Shown: positions 1 through 9,466, counted from the first letter of the stretch. The stretch: DNA of 64,000 bases from Pseudoteredinibacter isoporae_A (GCF_040372805.1 NZ_BAABWJ010000007.1:62001-126000), one strand, 5' to 3'. The notes: generated from the sequence alone by a model not told the origin. A program made the numbers and translations.

Positions 1-1
1 C

Positions 2-268
2 GCCGTATTGGCAGACAAGACCTATGAAAACATCACGCTGACCGAGGTCATCAGCTGGCGTCTATACGGCGATGGCAAGATATCCGGCATGGTCGCCGAC
101 GAGTCCGAAGTGGTCAGCACACCGGTTCTGCCGGGTGACGAGTGTTTATATCAGGTGCAAAGCCGGGAAGAGTTTCGCTACTTCTTCCAGCACCAGATCG
201 CCAATCGCATCAAGGCGGAAGACCCGGAAGCGTTGGCTGCGATATCCATTCTGGTCGAAGAACAATAA
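2..268 (+). CDS. C-terminal part of an unidentified protein (truncated by window edge)
   Basis: An open frame enters from the left edge and stops with TAA at 266-268, leaving about 88 residues. A TTG at 8 could be read as a start, but the frame is open to the edge and no ribosome binding site can be seen, so this is probably the tail of a longer protein. The end is acidic and soluble, with no membrane segment or recognisable motif. I do not recognise the family. Confidence 0.5.
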   Translation, partial: AVLADKTYENITLTEVISWRLYGDGKISGMVADESEVVSTPVLPGDECLYQVQSREEFRYFFQHQIANRIKAEDPEALAAISILVEEQ

Positions 269-304
269 CGACCAGTGACACAATACTTGCTCAGGCAAGC
301 TCTC

Positions 305-325
305 CGGCAGGCGCCCCGCCTGCCG
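305..325. terminator. GC-rich hairpin between convergent genes
   Basis: A perfect 9-bp inverted repeat (CGGCAGGCG and its complement) with a CCC loop lies between the stop of the leftmost gene and the convergent tusA stop. It is followed on the plus strand by a pyrimidine-rich stretch rather than a pure T run. A terminator role is likely from its position, but the tail is weak. Confidence 0.45.
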
Positions 326-357
326 TCCATCCCCTTTCCCTTTTCATTGTGTTCCGC

Positions 358-627
358 TTAGCTCGCCCCTTTGCAGATCCAATAATGGTACTCATCGGCC
401 TTTTCACCCTGACCGTCCATCTGCTTAATCAATTCATGCCCCAGAAAGGTACAGAATTTAGGAATATCACGCGTGGTTGAAGGATCGGTCGCAAGTACCT
501 GTAATACCTGACCTTCCTGACACTCTCGCACCTGCTTATGGAGCATCATGACCGGCTCAGGGCATAGCAAGCCCCTTGCATCCAGTGTCGAGTCAACCCG
601 TATTGATTCATTGTTCGTCGCCGTCAT
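358..627 (-). CDS. tusA: TusA-family sulfurtransferase
   Basis: An 89-residue protein with the TusA signature around Cys22 (LLCPEPVMMLHK), where the CPxP cysteine carries the persulfide. In E. coli, TusA takes sulfur from IscS and passes it to TusBCD for 2-thiouridine formation at the tRNA wobble position. The length fits the family (about 80 residues). The gene is monocistronic, convergent with the leftmost frame and divergent from the 762 gene. Other TusA-like proteins exist (YeeD, YedF), but the single-domain form favours TusA itself. The start has only a weak ribosome binding site. Confidence 0.85.
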   Translation of the reverse strand: MTATNNESIRVDSTLDARGLLCPEPVMMLHKQVRECQEGQVLQVLATDPSTTRDIPKFCTFLGHELIKQMDGQGEKADEYHYWICKGAS

Positions 628-761
628 AGTGCTGATTCTGTACCTTCTTGTTGCTTCGTCATCCGATATACGGCAGCTATTTTAACAGCGAAAACAGCCT
701 TGTGGACTACACTGTTATTGAGATTTGTCGCTGAGCTGTCAGCGAAGAGTGAGGATGTATT

Positions 762-1166
762 TTGTCTCTACTGAAAGATTTAACCATAAACCGCCCCGAT
801 ATTTTCAGCCGTCACAGCCTGGAATTAAGCTTCAAATTGCTGCGCCATCGAGAACCATCACTGGCTCTTGAAGTGCAAAATATTATGGCCGGAAAGACCA
901 ACGATGCGCCTTCCGCTCGCACTCTGCCGCCTCATTTGAGCCGCAGCTGCGAGTTCTTTATGGTGGCCATCGATCCAGTGGTCGTCGGGCAGATTATTTC
1001 TTCACTGACCCTGATTGGGCGCAACATCATCGAACAGAATAATGTACGCCCCAGCCGCAAGGCCATCATCCTCTCTTTGCTGGAAGAATGGATGGGCCTG
1101 GTCGAGTGGCTGATCAATGAATCCGAACAACAATTACCGGCGGCCAACGCTACCCATTCCGCGTGA
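762..1166 (+). CDS. Conserved-looking hypothetical protein, 134 aa
   Basis: I do not recognise this family. The predicted protein is helical and soluble with no signal peptide. It has a hydrophobic central part (about residues 68-85) followed by an amphipathic helix rich in Leu, Trp and Glu. The start is chosen as TTG at 762 because GAGG at 751-754 sits seven bases upstream, and the ATG at 755 is out of frame. It is followed after 42 bp by an ABM-fold gene on the same strand and may be co-transcribed with it. Confidence 0.6.
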   Translation: MSLLKDLTINRPDIFSRHSLELSFKLLRHREPSLALEVQNIMAGKTNDAPSARTLPPHLSRSCEFFMVAIDPVVVGQIISSLTLIGRNIIEQNNVRPSRKAIILSLLEEWMGLVEWLINESEQQLPAANATHSA

Positions 1167-1208
1167 GATTGCGTACCATCTTGATTTTAAGCAGTCTGGA
1201 CGCCCACC

Positions 1209-1490
1209 ATGATCCATGTATTAATCGAGCGCCATATCGGCACTGACCTGGAATCCACCTACGAAGCTATGGCGCGAACCACCTTACAAGGTGCCTACCA
1301 AGCTCCAGGGTTTATTAACGGTGAAACCTTTTACGACATGAACAACCATCGCCACCATTATGTACTCAGTAAATGGCGAACTCTGAGTGACTGGCAGCGT
1401 TGGTTTCACAGTGATCAACGCCGCGACATGATGGGGCAATTGAGTCCGGTTCTGGATGGCCCGGAAAAAATCACACTGCTGGAAAACTAA
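1209..1490 (+). CDS. Antibiotic biosynthesis monooxygenase (ABM)-fold protein
   Basis: A 93-residue protein with the small ferredoxin-like ABM pattern: an N-terminal strand (MIHVLIERHI), a helix, a central PGFINGETF segment, then HHYVLSKWRTLSDWQRWFHS, which is the usual strand followed by a Trp-rich helix. Members include heme-degrading and quinol monooxygenases, and many have no known substrate. No catalytic assignment is possible from sequence alone. It faces yheU tail to tail across 34 bp. Confidence 0.7.
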   Translation: MIHVLIERHIGTDLESTYEAMARTTLQGAYQAPGFINGETFYDMNNHRHHYVLSKWRTLSDWQRWFHSDQRRDMMGQLSPVLDGPEKITLLEN

Positions 1491-1524
1491 ACACCCAAAC
1501 GAGAATTCCGAGAGACACAAGAAG

Positions 1525-1752
1525 CTACAGGTTCATGTCCCGCGCCTGTTGTGGCGTGAGAAGGTTGATTGACTCCGAAGGCTCATCGAAACACAGGAAC
1601 AGCTCTCCGCTTTTTAACTGCCGACGTAGCTGCTCAAGTTTCCTTTCCAAACTGATTTCCTGTTCACCGTAATCGGTGCCCTCGCGCAGAGCGAAAGACT
1701 CTAATACCGCGTTTAGAGTCTCCGTCGCCAATTGCTGGTAAGGGATAATCAC
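1525..1752 (-). CDS. yheU: YheU family protein (UPF0270)
   Basis: A 75-residue protein that begins MIIPYQQLATETL and contains the block ESFALREGTDYGE, both typical of gammaproteobacterial YheU. The length matches the family (about 72 residues). Function is unknown. Its ATG overlaps the stop of the upstream exported methyltransferase by four bases, so the two are translationally coupled. In many genomes yheU lies beside a hydrolase gene rather than a methyltransferase. Confidence 0.85.
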   Translation of the reverse strand: MIIPYQQLATETLNAVLESFALREGTDYGEQEISLERKLEQLRRQLKSGELFLCFDEPSESINLLTPQQARDMNL

Positions 1753-2570
1753 TTCGCAGCTTTAACAAACTTCAGCGTCATGCGATCACTCTCGCCGATG
1801 GCCAGATAATGATCGCGCTGCTCGTCACCCAAACGCAAACTCGGTGCTAATGTCCACACTCCCTTAGGGTGGTCCGCGCTGTCTTTCGGGTTAGCATTAA
1901 TTTCACTGGCCGCCACCAATTTAAAACCGGCTTTTTCAGCAAACTCAATTACCTTTGACTCGGTGACATAACCCGACTTGATCATGGTTTCCATGTCCGT
2001 ACCGGGTTTGGCTCGGTGTTCAACCACACCTAGAATGCCACCCGGTTTTAGCATGGCGTAAAACTCATTGAAGGCTTCTTGCGCAAAACCGGATTTCATC
2101 CAGTTGTGGACATTCCGGAACGTCAACACGCGATCGGCACTGCCTTTGATCGTGTTAACTTTATTGGGTGGGTAAAACGCGGTCAGCTTTGCGTTGCCAT
2201 AAACCTCAGGGTTGGCCTGCATTTTTTCAGCGAATTTTTTCTGGTAACGGGTGTAAAAATCAACCCCGGCATTGGGATCGAAATGAGCCGCATAATACGT
2301 GCCTTTGTCCATCAGGTAAGGCGCCAGAATTTCAGCATACCAGCCACCACCTGGCCAAATTTCGACCACAGCCTGATCTTCATCCAGCTCAAAAAACTCG
2401 AGCGTTTGTACGGGGTTGCGATATTGATCGCGGGCTGAGTTTTTAGCGCTGCGGTGCTCGGCAGCCGCGGCTTTTTCAATACTGTGATCGGCATGGCTGA
2501 TACCCTGGGCACTGAAAGCCACACTTAAGGCCAGCACTGCGGTGCTGATAATCGGTTTAGCTGCAAACAT
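1749..2570 (-). CDS. Exported class I SAM-dependent methyltransferase-like protein
   Basis: A 273-residue protein with an N-terminal signal peptide (hydrophobic core about residues 8-22, cleavage near SAQG). The SAM-binding loop is in the form VEIWPGGGWYAEIL (about residues 69-82), which matches the family of predicted periplasmic methyltransferases (COG4798 type). Later blocks include DRVLTFRNVHNWM and GGILGVVEHRA. The periplasm is not expected to hold SAM, so the biochemical role is unclear. It overlaps yheU by four bases. Confidence 0.75.
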   Translation of the reverse strand: MFAAKPIISTAVLALSVAFSAQGISHADHSIEKAAAAEHRSAKNSARDQYRNPVQTLEFFELDEDQAVVEIWPGGGWYAEILAPYLMDKGTYYAAHFDPNAGVDFYTRYQKKFAEKMQANPEVYGNAKLTAFYPPNKVNTIKGSADRVLTFRNVHNWMKSGFAQEAFNEFYAMLKPGGILGVVEHRAKPGTDMETMIKSGYVTESKVIEFAEKAGFKLVAASEINANPKDSADHPKGVWTLAPSLRLGDEQRDHYLAIGESDRMTLKFVKAAK

Positions 2571-2646
2571 ATTTCGGTTCCATACTTGACCTAAAAGACG
2601 GCTAAAGCCTACCCTATATCAGTAGATGTTTAAACGGATAAATGCT

Positions 2647-3168
2647 ATGGATACCTGTTTAGTTTTAACCATTATCAGCGACGATCGTCCCGGTGTTGTT
2701 GAGCAAATTGCCGCCTGTGTCGATCAGCACAAAGGCAGCTGGCAAGAAAGTCGCATGGCCCACCTTGATGGCAAGTTTGCCGGCATTTTGCGAGTGAGTT
2801 GCGCTACCGAGGATGTTACGGCGCTAAGCCAGGCGTTACACGCGTTGGAGAGCTCAGGCATTCAAGTGTTACTCAGTGAAGGCCAACGTGATCAAAACGG
2901 ATCCCAGCAGAGTCTGCACATCAGTGCGATTGGCCCGGATCGCCCGGGCATTGTTCTGGAACTCTCACGCGCCTTTGCCCAAGGTGGCTTTAATGTCGCC
3001 CAACTGGACACGGATTGCAGCAGCATGCCCTGGTCCGGCGACCCTCAGTTTGAAGCCAAATATCAACTGCAGGTTCAAGGCGCCTGCGATACCGATGAGC
3101 TGCAGGAACGTTTGGACGCCATTGCCGACGAGTTAGCTCTGGATATCAAAATCGAAGAGGCTTCTTGA
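2647..3168 (+). CDS. Glycine cleavage repressor-like protein with two ACT domains
   Basis: A protein of 173 residues from the ATG at 2647. This start is preferred over the ATG at 2626 because homologues begin MDxxLVLTIISDDRPG and ACGGA lies just upstream. Two ACT domains are visible: residues 3-75, with the DDRPGVVEQIA motif, and about 90-170, with GPDRPGIVLELSRA. This is the GcvR architecture, which modulates GcvA control of the glycine cleavage operon. No gcv genes are nearby, so the regulatory target is inferred from the family. Confidence 0.75.
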   Translation: MDTCLVLTIISDDRPGVVEQIAACVDQHKGSWQESRMAHLDGKFAGILRVSCATEDVTALSQALHALESSGIQVLLSEGQRDQNGSQQSLHISAIGPDRPGIVLELSRAFAQGGFNVAQLDTDCSSMPWSGDPQFEAKYQLQVQGACDTDELQERLDAIADELALDIKIEEAS

Positions 3169-3201
3169 GTCCAGAAATCCTATTGATGGGCGCGCAATTG
3201 G

Positions 3202-5880
3202 CTATCGAGCGAGTTCGCGCCAGTATACGATACGATCATGGCCACGATTGGCTCCGAATCGGAACTGTGCCCTGGGAAGCCGGATGTCGTTGTGCTCACC
3301 ATCTTGATCCCAGTCAAACTGCAACCAGGGATACGCAGAAACATCGACATCCACGTCAATGGTGCCACGATGTCCCAGACCTGGCGCACTGAAGAATTGT
3401 CCGGCATCCCCATCAAGGAATTGAATTGAATCTGACCCCAGGGATTCAAAAAAACCTGTGCTGTTTCCCGTTCCCACATCAACCGTACGATTGCTATCGT
3501 CCGATAGATCTCCGGTTTGCACATATTGAATATCCCTGCGCGCCAACTGGCTGCAGGAATCAGCCTGATTACGTTGGAAGCTGTGCCCATGCCAGGATTC
3601 AATATGCAAATTGCTCAGTAAGTCCTGGGTCTCAGGGCCATGGGCATTCGGCAAGTTTATACGTGAAAAATAAAAGTCGCTGATCCCCAACAAAACATGA
3701 TCCGGATCGCTGCCGTTGACCCCATCTAAATCGAGATTCAAACTGGATACCGCGATGCCAACATCATCCTCGTCCAGTAAGCTCAGCCCTATGGGCACAT
3801 CTCGCCAAGGGCCATCGGGTTCCGAATTTCGCAACAACTGCAAAGACGCTCGATACCTGGCTTGCCCCTGATTGAACAGCAGAGTTTCAGCACTCGTAAA
3901 CAAACGTCCGGACAAACCTGAAGCCTGAAAAACTCGATTCCCCTGAAGCTCACCGTCGAGCTTAACGAAGTCTTCATGGTACCCATCTGCAATCACACCT
4001 TCCGCATTGACCGCACTGACGGTCGCCGCTGCAAAAAAATCCTGTGCCATATGTGAAAAGCCTCCTGGTAAACAGGCTGGCTCTATATCGGCATCCGCCA
4101 GGGTGAAATGATCAGGTATGAATCGACCGACAAGTCCCGAACGTCCTTGAATTCGTTGGCCGATTGCTATGCCGGAACCCAGATAGGCATTGCCATCGAT
4201 CCTCGCTTCGATTTCCATGATTCCCACATTCGAATATTGAAGTTGAGTTTCCGACCTTTGCCCATTGGTAAATTGACTCAACACCACATTACCTGTGAGT
4301 TCACTGTGGGACACGTTCTCAGGAAGGACCGGGCGAGCCGTGAGCCGAACAGATGCGGGCGTACCTTCCCGTGAAAAGCTCGGCAGCCGAGGGTTATCAC
4401 TCAGATCCACTCGATTGGCAGCATCTGAGTCACTATGCCCATCGGCGACTCCGTCACCATCTTGGTCATCATCAGATTGCCATCCTACCGCCGCCGCATT
4501 CAGAGAAAAATCTTCACCCGCGCGCCGGAAAACGTCTCCATTGTGATCAAGCGCCGCCGTATTTCCTGGCAAATCCAGCCATATTCCAAAAGGCCGCGAG
4601 AGTAGCTCACCGCTGTCTCCTAAAATGCTGTCGGAAGAAAAACTACCGGAACTGTCTCTCAAGGAAATCGTAAATCGTCCCACATCACGAGTGAATATTT
4701 GAAATTGTGCAAGCCCGGATTCAAATGCCAAAGGAAGGGCTTCAAACGTTGCACTTGCAGTGAAGGTGTCATCATCGATCATCAGCAGCGGGGCGACGGC
4801 CATCGTATCTCCTGACGATGACGTCAGCCGAATATCGGCATGGTCTACCTCATATTGACTGGCCACACCACAGTCACCATGGGTACGGTCACGCCTGACC
4901 ATACTGACCGAAACGGCGTGTGCCCGATAGGCGATCACGTCGCGCTCCGCAGCCGGAGGAAAATCAAGAACAAAGGCATTTTCCGCATAGCGGATTGATT
5001 GTGACACCGTATTGGTCGACGTATCTCGCTCTGCCACCCGCACCGTCAATGATTCCGCGTGTTCATTGCTTAATAATAAACGCACGCTCCCCTGATCAGA
5101 CGCCTCAAAGCGATAACTCGCTACCCCACTGTCAGAATCTCCGACCTCCAAACGACCGTTGGGAACCACCATCGACCAATCACCGTGAGAAGTACTTGTT
5201 GAGATATCCACTACTCCCTCAAAATCACTGATCACACTTCCATCAGAATCCAGGGCCGAAATCACAACCTCATTCGGAACACAGACGCTGGCGTTGTCTT
5301 GCGCCGGTTCAATCGAAAAATGAGCCGCTCCGAGTGTCGCTGTGATCGACAAATTATCAACATAATAACGCCCGGCTTCATCAATGGTAAAAATCGACAA
5401 TCGTCCGTTTGGACTTCGAAACTGTCCGGCGGGAATGTTCACCAGTGGCCGCAAAATATCACCCGCCCCTTCCGAACCTGCATGCAGTATATGCACGACG
5501 GACTCGTCCGAAGGGTTCACCCATGAAAGCGCGACGAAAGCGTCGTCTACCGGGGCCTGACTGAAACTGCTGGCCCCAATTCGCAACCAAAATTGAACGG
5601 CTAGATTGCGAGTTCCAGAAGGAATATTAAAATCCAAACTCATACTCGACGCTCGCGCAATTCGCACAGCTCGAACACTTTCCCTGCGATTGGGCCCTGT
5701 GCGAAACCGAATATTGCCTTCAAAGACCCATTCACTGCGCACCGCATCACGATCATCAAAGGTAGTGCTGTAAATGACTTCTGTTGTCGCCAACACCGGC
5801 ACTGGAATAAACATAAGAAAAAACACAAGCGCACGGACAAGCCATCGCCTACCATCGGAGAGGCAAAAAGGAGCTTTCAT
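3202..5880 (-). CDS. Second MshQ-like DUF6701 surface protein
   Basis: An 892-residue exported protein with a signal peptide at about residues 12-31 (VLA cleavage). Its N-terminal LamG-like beta domain covers about 35-185. It is a paralogue of the gene immediately upstream (6127-8796): both share the blocks SNEHAESLTV, ENAFV, FIPDHF, LLFNQGQAR/LLFNRGQAR and a C-terminus ending in a D-W-D/N-Q-D/N motif followed by RGHD and YWRE. Residues 469-486 contain a DxDxDG-type acidic repeat resembling a calcium-binding thrombospondin type 3 element. MshQ is the large non-pilin protein at the end of MSHA operons. Its exact role is unknown, and a tip adhesin or accessory surface protein is plausible. Confidence 0.8.
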   Translation of the reverse strand: MKAPFCLSDGRRWLVRALVFFLMFIPVPVLATTEVIYSTTFDDRDAVRSEWVFEGNIRFRTGPNRRESVRAVRIARASSMSLDFNIPSGTRNLAVQFWLRIGASSFSQAPVDDAFVALSWVNPSDESVVHILHAGSEGAGDILRPLVNIPAGQFRSPNGRLSIFTIDEAGRYYVDNLSITATLGAAHFSIEPAQDNASVCVPNEVVISALDSDGSVISDFEGVVDISTSTSHGDWSMVVPNGRLEVGDSDSGVASYRFEASDQGSVRLLLSNEHAESLTVRVAERDTSTNTVSQSIRYAENAFVLDFPPAAERDVIAYRAHAVSVSMVRRDRTHGDCGVASQYEVDHADIRLTSSSGDTMAVAPLLMIDDDTFTASATFEALPLAFESGLAQFQIFTRDVGRFTISLRDSSGSFSSDSILGDSGELLSRPFGIWLDLPGNTAALDHNGDVFRRAGEDFSLNAAAVGWQSDDDQDGDGVADGHSDSDAANRVDLSDNPRLPSFSREGTPASVRLTARPVLPENVSHSELTGNVVLSQFTNGQRSETQLQYSNVGIMEIEARIDGNAYLGSGIAIGQRIQGRSGLVGRFIPDHFTLADADIEPACLPGGFSHMAQDFFAAATVSAVNAEGVIADGYHEDFVKLDGELQGNRVFQASGLSGRLFTSAETLLFNQGQARYRASLQLLRNSEPDGPWRDVPIGLSLLDEDDVGIAVSSLNLDLDGVNGSDPDHVLLGISDFYFSRINLPNAHGPETQDLLSNLHIESWHGHSFQRNQADSCSQLARRDIQYVQTGDLSDDSNRTVDVGTGNSTGFFESLGSDSIQFLDGDAGQFFSAPGLGHRGTIDVDVDVSAYPWLQFDWDQDGEHNDIRLPRAQFRFGANRGHDRIVYWRELAR

Positions 5881-5891
5881 ATTTCTTCACC

Positions 5892-5906
5892 CTAAGTCTT
5901 ACTTAG
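5892..5906. repeat. Short inverted repeat in the leader of the second MshQ-like gene
   Basis: CTAAG and CTTAG arms with a five-base spacer, followed closely by another CCTAAG copy, lie 12-40 bases upstream of the start codon. The 246-bp gap to the upstream paralogue is AT-rich. The CCTAA half-site also appears in the palindromes upstream of mshI, but the spacing differs, so a shared regulator is only a guess. Confidence 0.25.
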
Positions 5907-6126
5907 ATGCCTAAGCAATTTTTGACCTGATATATTTTTTATGGAGACAGGTCTCTATATTCAGTAATAGGGAAGAAATAGCGATTTCGCCACTTTTTGT
6001 GGATGATTGGAAAGAAAATATTTTAGGGAGAACGCTTTTTAAAGCAGCTTGACCGAGACAGGCACGACACTTTACACCAATAACGATTACACCGTTTTCA
6101 ATGAAGCACGTAATAAACCTTTGGTT

Positions 6127-8796
6127 TTATCGAGATTTTTCTCGCCAGTACACCAGCAAGTCATGGCCTCTTACTGTACCAAAACGCGCGACAGCATTGG
6201 GCAAGCTGACATCATCATCGGTGTTGTTTTGATTCCAATCGTAGGACAGCCAAGGCAAGCTTGAATAGTCCACTATCATTTCCACTTCACCACGCTGCCC
6301 AAGCCCCGGAGCAGAGAACACCAACCCTGCACTGCCTTGCTCAAAACGGATATGATTGCTTTGCAAATCGTTAAAGCTCGCCAATGTTGACGAGGCCGCG
6401 ATGGGCGGACGAAGATTAGCATCCACGTCCAGGCTGCCGGTGCTGTTGAAACGCACATTCCTGCGTTCAATGATGCTGCAGCTGTCCGCCTCATTTCGAG
6501 CGAAACTGTGCCCCGCCCAAGATTGAATTTCAAAAGGTAGAGGCAGATTATTGCTTTCCGGGCCATGTCGGCTTTCGCTGAATAAACGCGAGAAGTAAAA
6601 ATCGGAGCTGCCCAACACACTGTATTCAGAATGTCCGCTGCCCGCGAGATCGAGGTTCAGAGAGCTTCCTGAAATTTCAACACCATCACTATCCGACAAT
6701 TTTAAACCAAGCTGCACTTCACGAAGCGGCGTTTCAGGGAGCGACGTTTTCATAATACGCAGCGACGCATGTAAACGTGCTTGCCCACGATTAAACAGCA
6801 GAGTTTCAGAAAGAGCCTCAACCCGGCCACTCAAGAGGCTTCCACTGACTGGCTTAGCATCGTAGTCCCGCTGCCCCAAGGAATCACTCAATTTGGCGAA
6901 ATCACCATGGTAGGCATCCAAAGTTCGCCCGTCTACGCCCACCGCCGTAATGTCTGCACTCACATCAAAGGGTTGGTTCAGATGAGTTAAGCTGCTGGCC
7001 GTGCAAAAAGGGTCCAGATTGGTATTTTGAACCACGAAATGATCCGGTATAAAACGCCCAATGGGAGAAGAACGTCCAAGCAAACGGTTCGCGGCCGCCA
7101 CACTCCCACCCAAATAACGGTTTTGCTCCAGTTCGAGATCCATCTCCATAATGCCTGCATTTGAGTAGGCGACCTCGGCCGTAGCGACTCCGTTAACGAA
7201 CGACAAGACTCGTGTCTCGCCACTCAGGTCTTGATGATTAAGGCCGGATGGCAGGAGCGACCGAGAGGATAGCAACACACTGTTGCCCGGTGTTTCCGCG
7301 CCAAAACTGCTCACAATTGGATTATTACTGAGATCCGCATTGTTTAATGGGTCAGTGTCGTTATGACCGTCTGCAATACCATCATTGTTCACATCATCAC
7401 TGGGTTGCCAGCCCACCGCGGTGACGGATACCTGAAAACGCTCACCGGCTTCTTTGAATACTGGGGCATTGGCTGACAAACTGTTTGAGCGGCCTGCTGC
7501 CGAACTGGCAAAGGCAAATGGCCTTACTGACAGCTCCGAGCTTTGGCCCGCAATTGTGGAATCACTGAAACCATTGCTGCGATCTTCAAACTCCAGACGG
7601 TATCGGCCAACGTCGCGAGGTGACAATTGCACATTGGCAACCCCCTGAACGAAGGTTATGGGAAGTTGAGTAAAGCTGTTGCTCAGTGTGGTGCTATTGG
7701 CTCCATACACCAGCTGCGGAGCGATTCCGCCGGGGTCACCCGTTAATGGGGCCTGTCGAACATACACACCACTGCGATTGTAATGTTGTGCCGCGCCGCA
7801 TTCACCATTACTGTCGCGCTTCATCATGGTAATTCGTAAACCATGACTGCGGTACGCAATGATGTCATCATTCAAACTGTCGTTGTATTCCGTAACAAAC
7901 GCGTTTTCAGAAAACGTTACACTGGTGCTGTTACTGCTCACGGTCCCAGCAGGGTCGCGCACATTGATGGTTAAAGTTTCGGCGTGTTCATTGCTTAAGC
8001 GCAATCGCAGCTGACCATTGTCGCTGGCCGCAAACCGGTAATTCGCTCGTCCAGTATCACTGCCAATTGCGCTGAAGCGGCTATTGGCTGCCGACATTGA
8101 CCAATCGCCGTTTCCTGTACTCGTGCTGATTTCCACATCACCCTCAAAGTCCGTCAGGGTTTGATTCGCGGAATCCTTCGCCTCGATAAGCACCTCATGA
8201 GGCGCGCACACGCTGGCATTACTCGAGGTGTTACTGATCGTGAAATGATCGAGACGTTGACCCAGGGTTCCTGACACCACCACATTGTCGATATGGTAAT
8301 AACCTCGGGTTCCTTGATTGTAAAACAGCAGGTAGTTTTGCTCAGCGATGCGTTCACGGGGAATGTCGATGGTCAGGGTTTGTATCGTGCCTCGCCCCGA
8401 CGCGCCACGATGCAGCTCGACGATGTACCAACTGCTGTAAGCATCACCGACACCATCCCAATAGAGATGAAAGCTGGACTGCCCCCTGGGTGGGCTGCTG
8501 AAGCTGTTATGACCTATTCGCAGCCAGAAGGTAACCTGAACACTGTCCGTATTACTGGGGACGTCGAGTATGGTGTACACATAAGTGGTGGGGCCAATCC
8601 CAACTGAAAAGCCCGACTCAGCGGCTTGCCCGCTGTAGTAGTACGCATTCCCGCCACTGGCATCCCAATGGAAGTTGGTATAACTCTGGCTATTGAAATT
8701 GTCACTGAAAATAACTTGCGCGCGACTCTGTCCAGTGAACAAAAGAACACCGATAAACACACATACAAGCGACAATCGCGACAGCAAAACATTCAT
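6127..8796 (-). CDS. mshQ: MshQ-like DUF6701 protein of the MSHA pilus operon
   Basis: About 889 residues from the ATG at 8796, which gives a clean signal peptide (core VCVFIGVLLFTG, cleavage near SRA|Q). An in-frame ATG at 8814 is the alternative start. The N-terminal LamG-like domain is followed by repeated beta regions, and the DUF6701 C-terminus ends GHDLLVYWRE. An acidic DVNNDGIADGHNDTD element is the equivalent of the DxDxDG motif in its paralogue. It follows mshP, which is the canonical place for mshQ. A tandem duplication has produced the next gene downstream. Expected location is the outer surface or pilus; function is not established for the family. Confidence 0.85.
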   Translation of the reverse strand: MNVLLSRLSLVCVFIGVLLFTGQSRAQVIFSDNFNSQSYTNFHWDASGGNAYYYSGQAAESGFSVGIGPTTYVYTILDVPSNTDSVQVTFWLRIGHNSFSSPPRGQSSFHLYWDGVGDAYSSWYIVELHRGASGRGTIQTLTIDIPRERIAEQNYLLFYNQGTRGYYHIDNVVVSGTLGQRLDHFTISNTSSNASVCAPHEVLIEAKDSANQTLTDFEGDVEISTSTGNGDWSMSAANSRFSAIGSDTGRANYRFAASDNGQLRLRLSNEHAETLTINVRDPAGTVSSNSTSVTFSENAFVTEYNDSLNDDIIAYRSHGLRITMMKRDSNGECGAAQHYNRSGVYVRQAPLTGDPGGIAPQLVYGANSTTLSNSFTQLPITFVQGVANVQLSPRDVGRYRLEFEDRSNGFSDSTIAGQSSELSVRPFAFASSAAGRSNSLSANAPVFKEAGERFQVSVTAVGWQPSDDVNNDGIADGHNDTDPLNNADLSNNPIVSSFGAETPGNSVLLSSRSLLPSGLNHQDLSGETRVLSFVNGVATAEVAYSNAGIMEMDLELEQNRYLGGSVAAANRLLGRSSPIGRFIPDHFVVQNTNLDPFCTASSLTHLNQPFDVSADITAVGVDGRTLDAYHGDFAKLSDSLGQRDYDAKPVSGSLLSGRVEALSETLLFNRGQARLHASLRIMKTSLPETPLREVQLGLKLSDSDGVEISGSSLNLDLAGSGHSEYSVLGSSDFYFSRLFSESRHGPESNNLPLPFEIQSWAGHSFARNEADSCSIIERRNVRFNSTGSLDVDANLRPPIAASSTLASFNDLQSNHIRFEQGSAGLVFSAPGLGQRGEVEMIVDYSSLPWLSYDWNQNNTDDDVSLPNAVARFGTVRGHDLLVYWREKSR

Positions 8797-8974
8797 TCCC
8801 GTACCGCAAAGCATTAGCCACTACCCGAACCATAAAGAGTAGACCATAGTTGCTATATCGGCTGTTTACTCGACAACTAAAGACTCAAAACCGGACGATC
8901 GGCCGTCGATACTGAGAGCGAGGCAAGCATGGTTTGCAGAGGCTAACCAACGGCGGCGACGTGTTCGCACACGA

Positions 8975-9466
8975 TTAAGGCTCCCCGGGAATGTAAGCAC
9001 TCACAGAAACCGTACGAGACGCATCCAGAGGCGCTGTCCCGCAACTCCCCTGGCTTTCAATGGTGTAATAGCTGGCATCATTCAGCGCGCCGCTCTGCAC
9101 GCTGCAGCTTATGGCGGCTTGGCACGCTTCCAATCCATTGACACTGAAGTTGATCGTCACAGAGGCGAGTTCAGTGCAGGCACTGTCTCCATCACTACGA
9201 TTCAAATCCGGTCGTAACAATAGATGACTTAATCCGTAGTTGGCGCCGCTTTCGGCGGCATAAAACGCACGTTGACTGAAGACTTCCTGTAACGCGACAA
9301 ACGGCACAGTGGACACTGAACGACTTAAACCCACCGCCAAAGCCGCAATGGCAATCACCAGAAACAGGGCCAAGGGCAACATAAAACCCTGGCTTCTATG
9401 CGGAGCGATGACCGACAGATTTTGTGCTCGGAACGTTAATGTATGAGGCATCGGTTTAGGGAACAT
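8975..9466 (-). CDS. mshP: MSHA biogenesis protein MshP
   Basis: About 163 residues from ATG 9466; an ATG at 9451 is an alternative. The hydrophobic N-terminal helix follows a prepilin-like Gly (QGFMLPLALFLVIAIAALAVG), but the pilin Glu5 is absent, as is normal for PilX/MshP-type minor components. The conserved RAFYAAESGANYG segment follows the helix. Cysteines in the C-terminal part (ACTE, EACQ, ISCS, GSCG) could form disulfides. It overlaps the end of mshO by 11 bp and is probably translationally coupled. Likely role: minor component of the MSHA pilus tip or initiation complex. Confidence 0.8.
   Translation of the reverse strand: MFPKPMPHTLTFRAQNLSVIAPHRSQGFMLPLALFLVIAIAALAVGLSRSVSTVPFVALQEVFSQRAFYAAESGANYGLSHLLLRPDLNRSDGDSACTELASVTINFSVNGLEACQAAISCSVQSGALNDASYYTIESQGSCGTAPLDASRTVSVSAYIPGEP

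Noticed and set aside
142..480. Open frame of 112 codons spanning the first gene's end and the tusA tail
   Set aside because: It overlaps two better-supported genes, crosses the hairpin at 305-325 and has no ribosome binding site or family resemblance.
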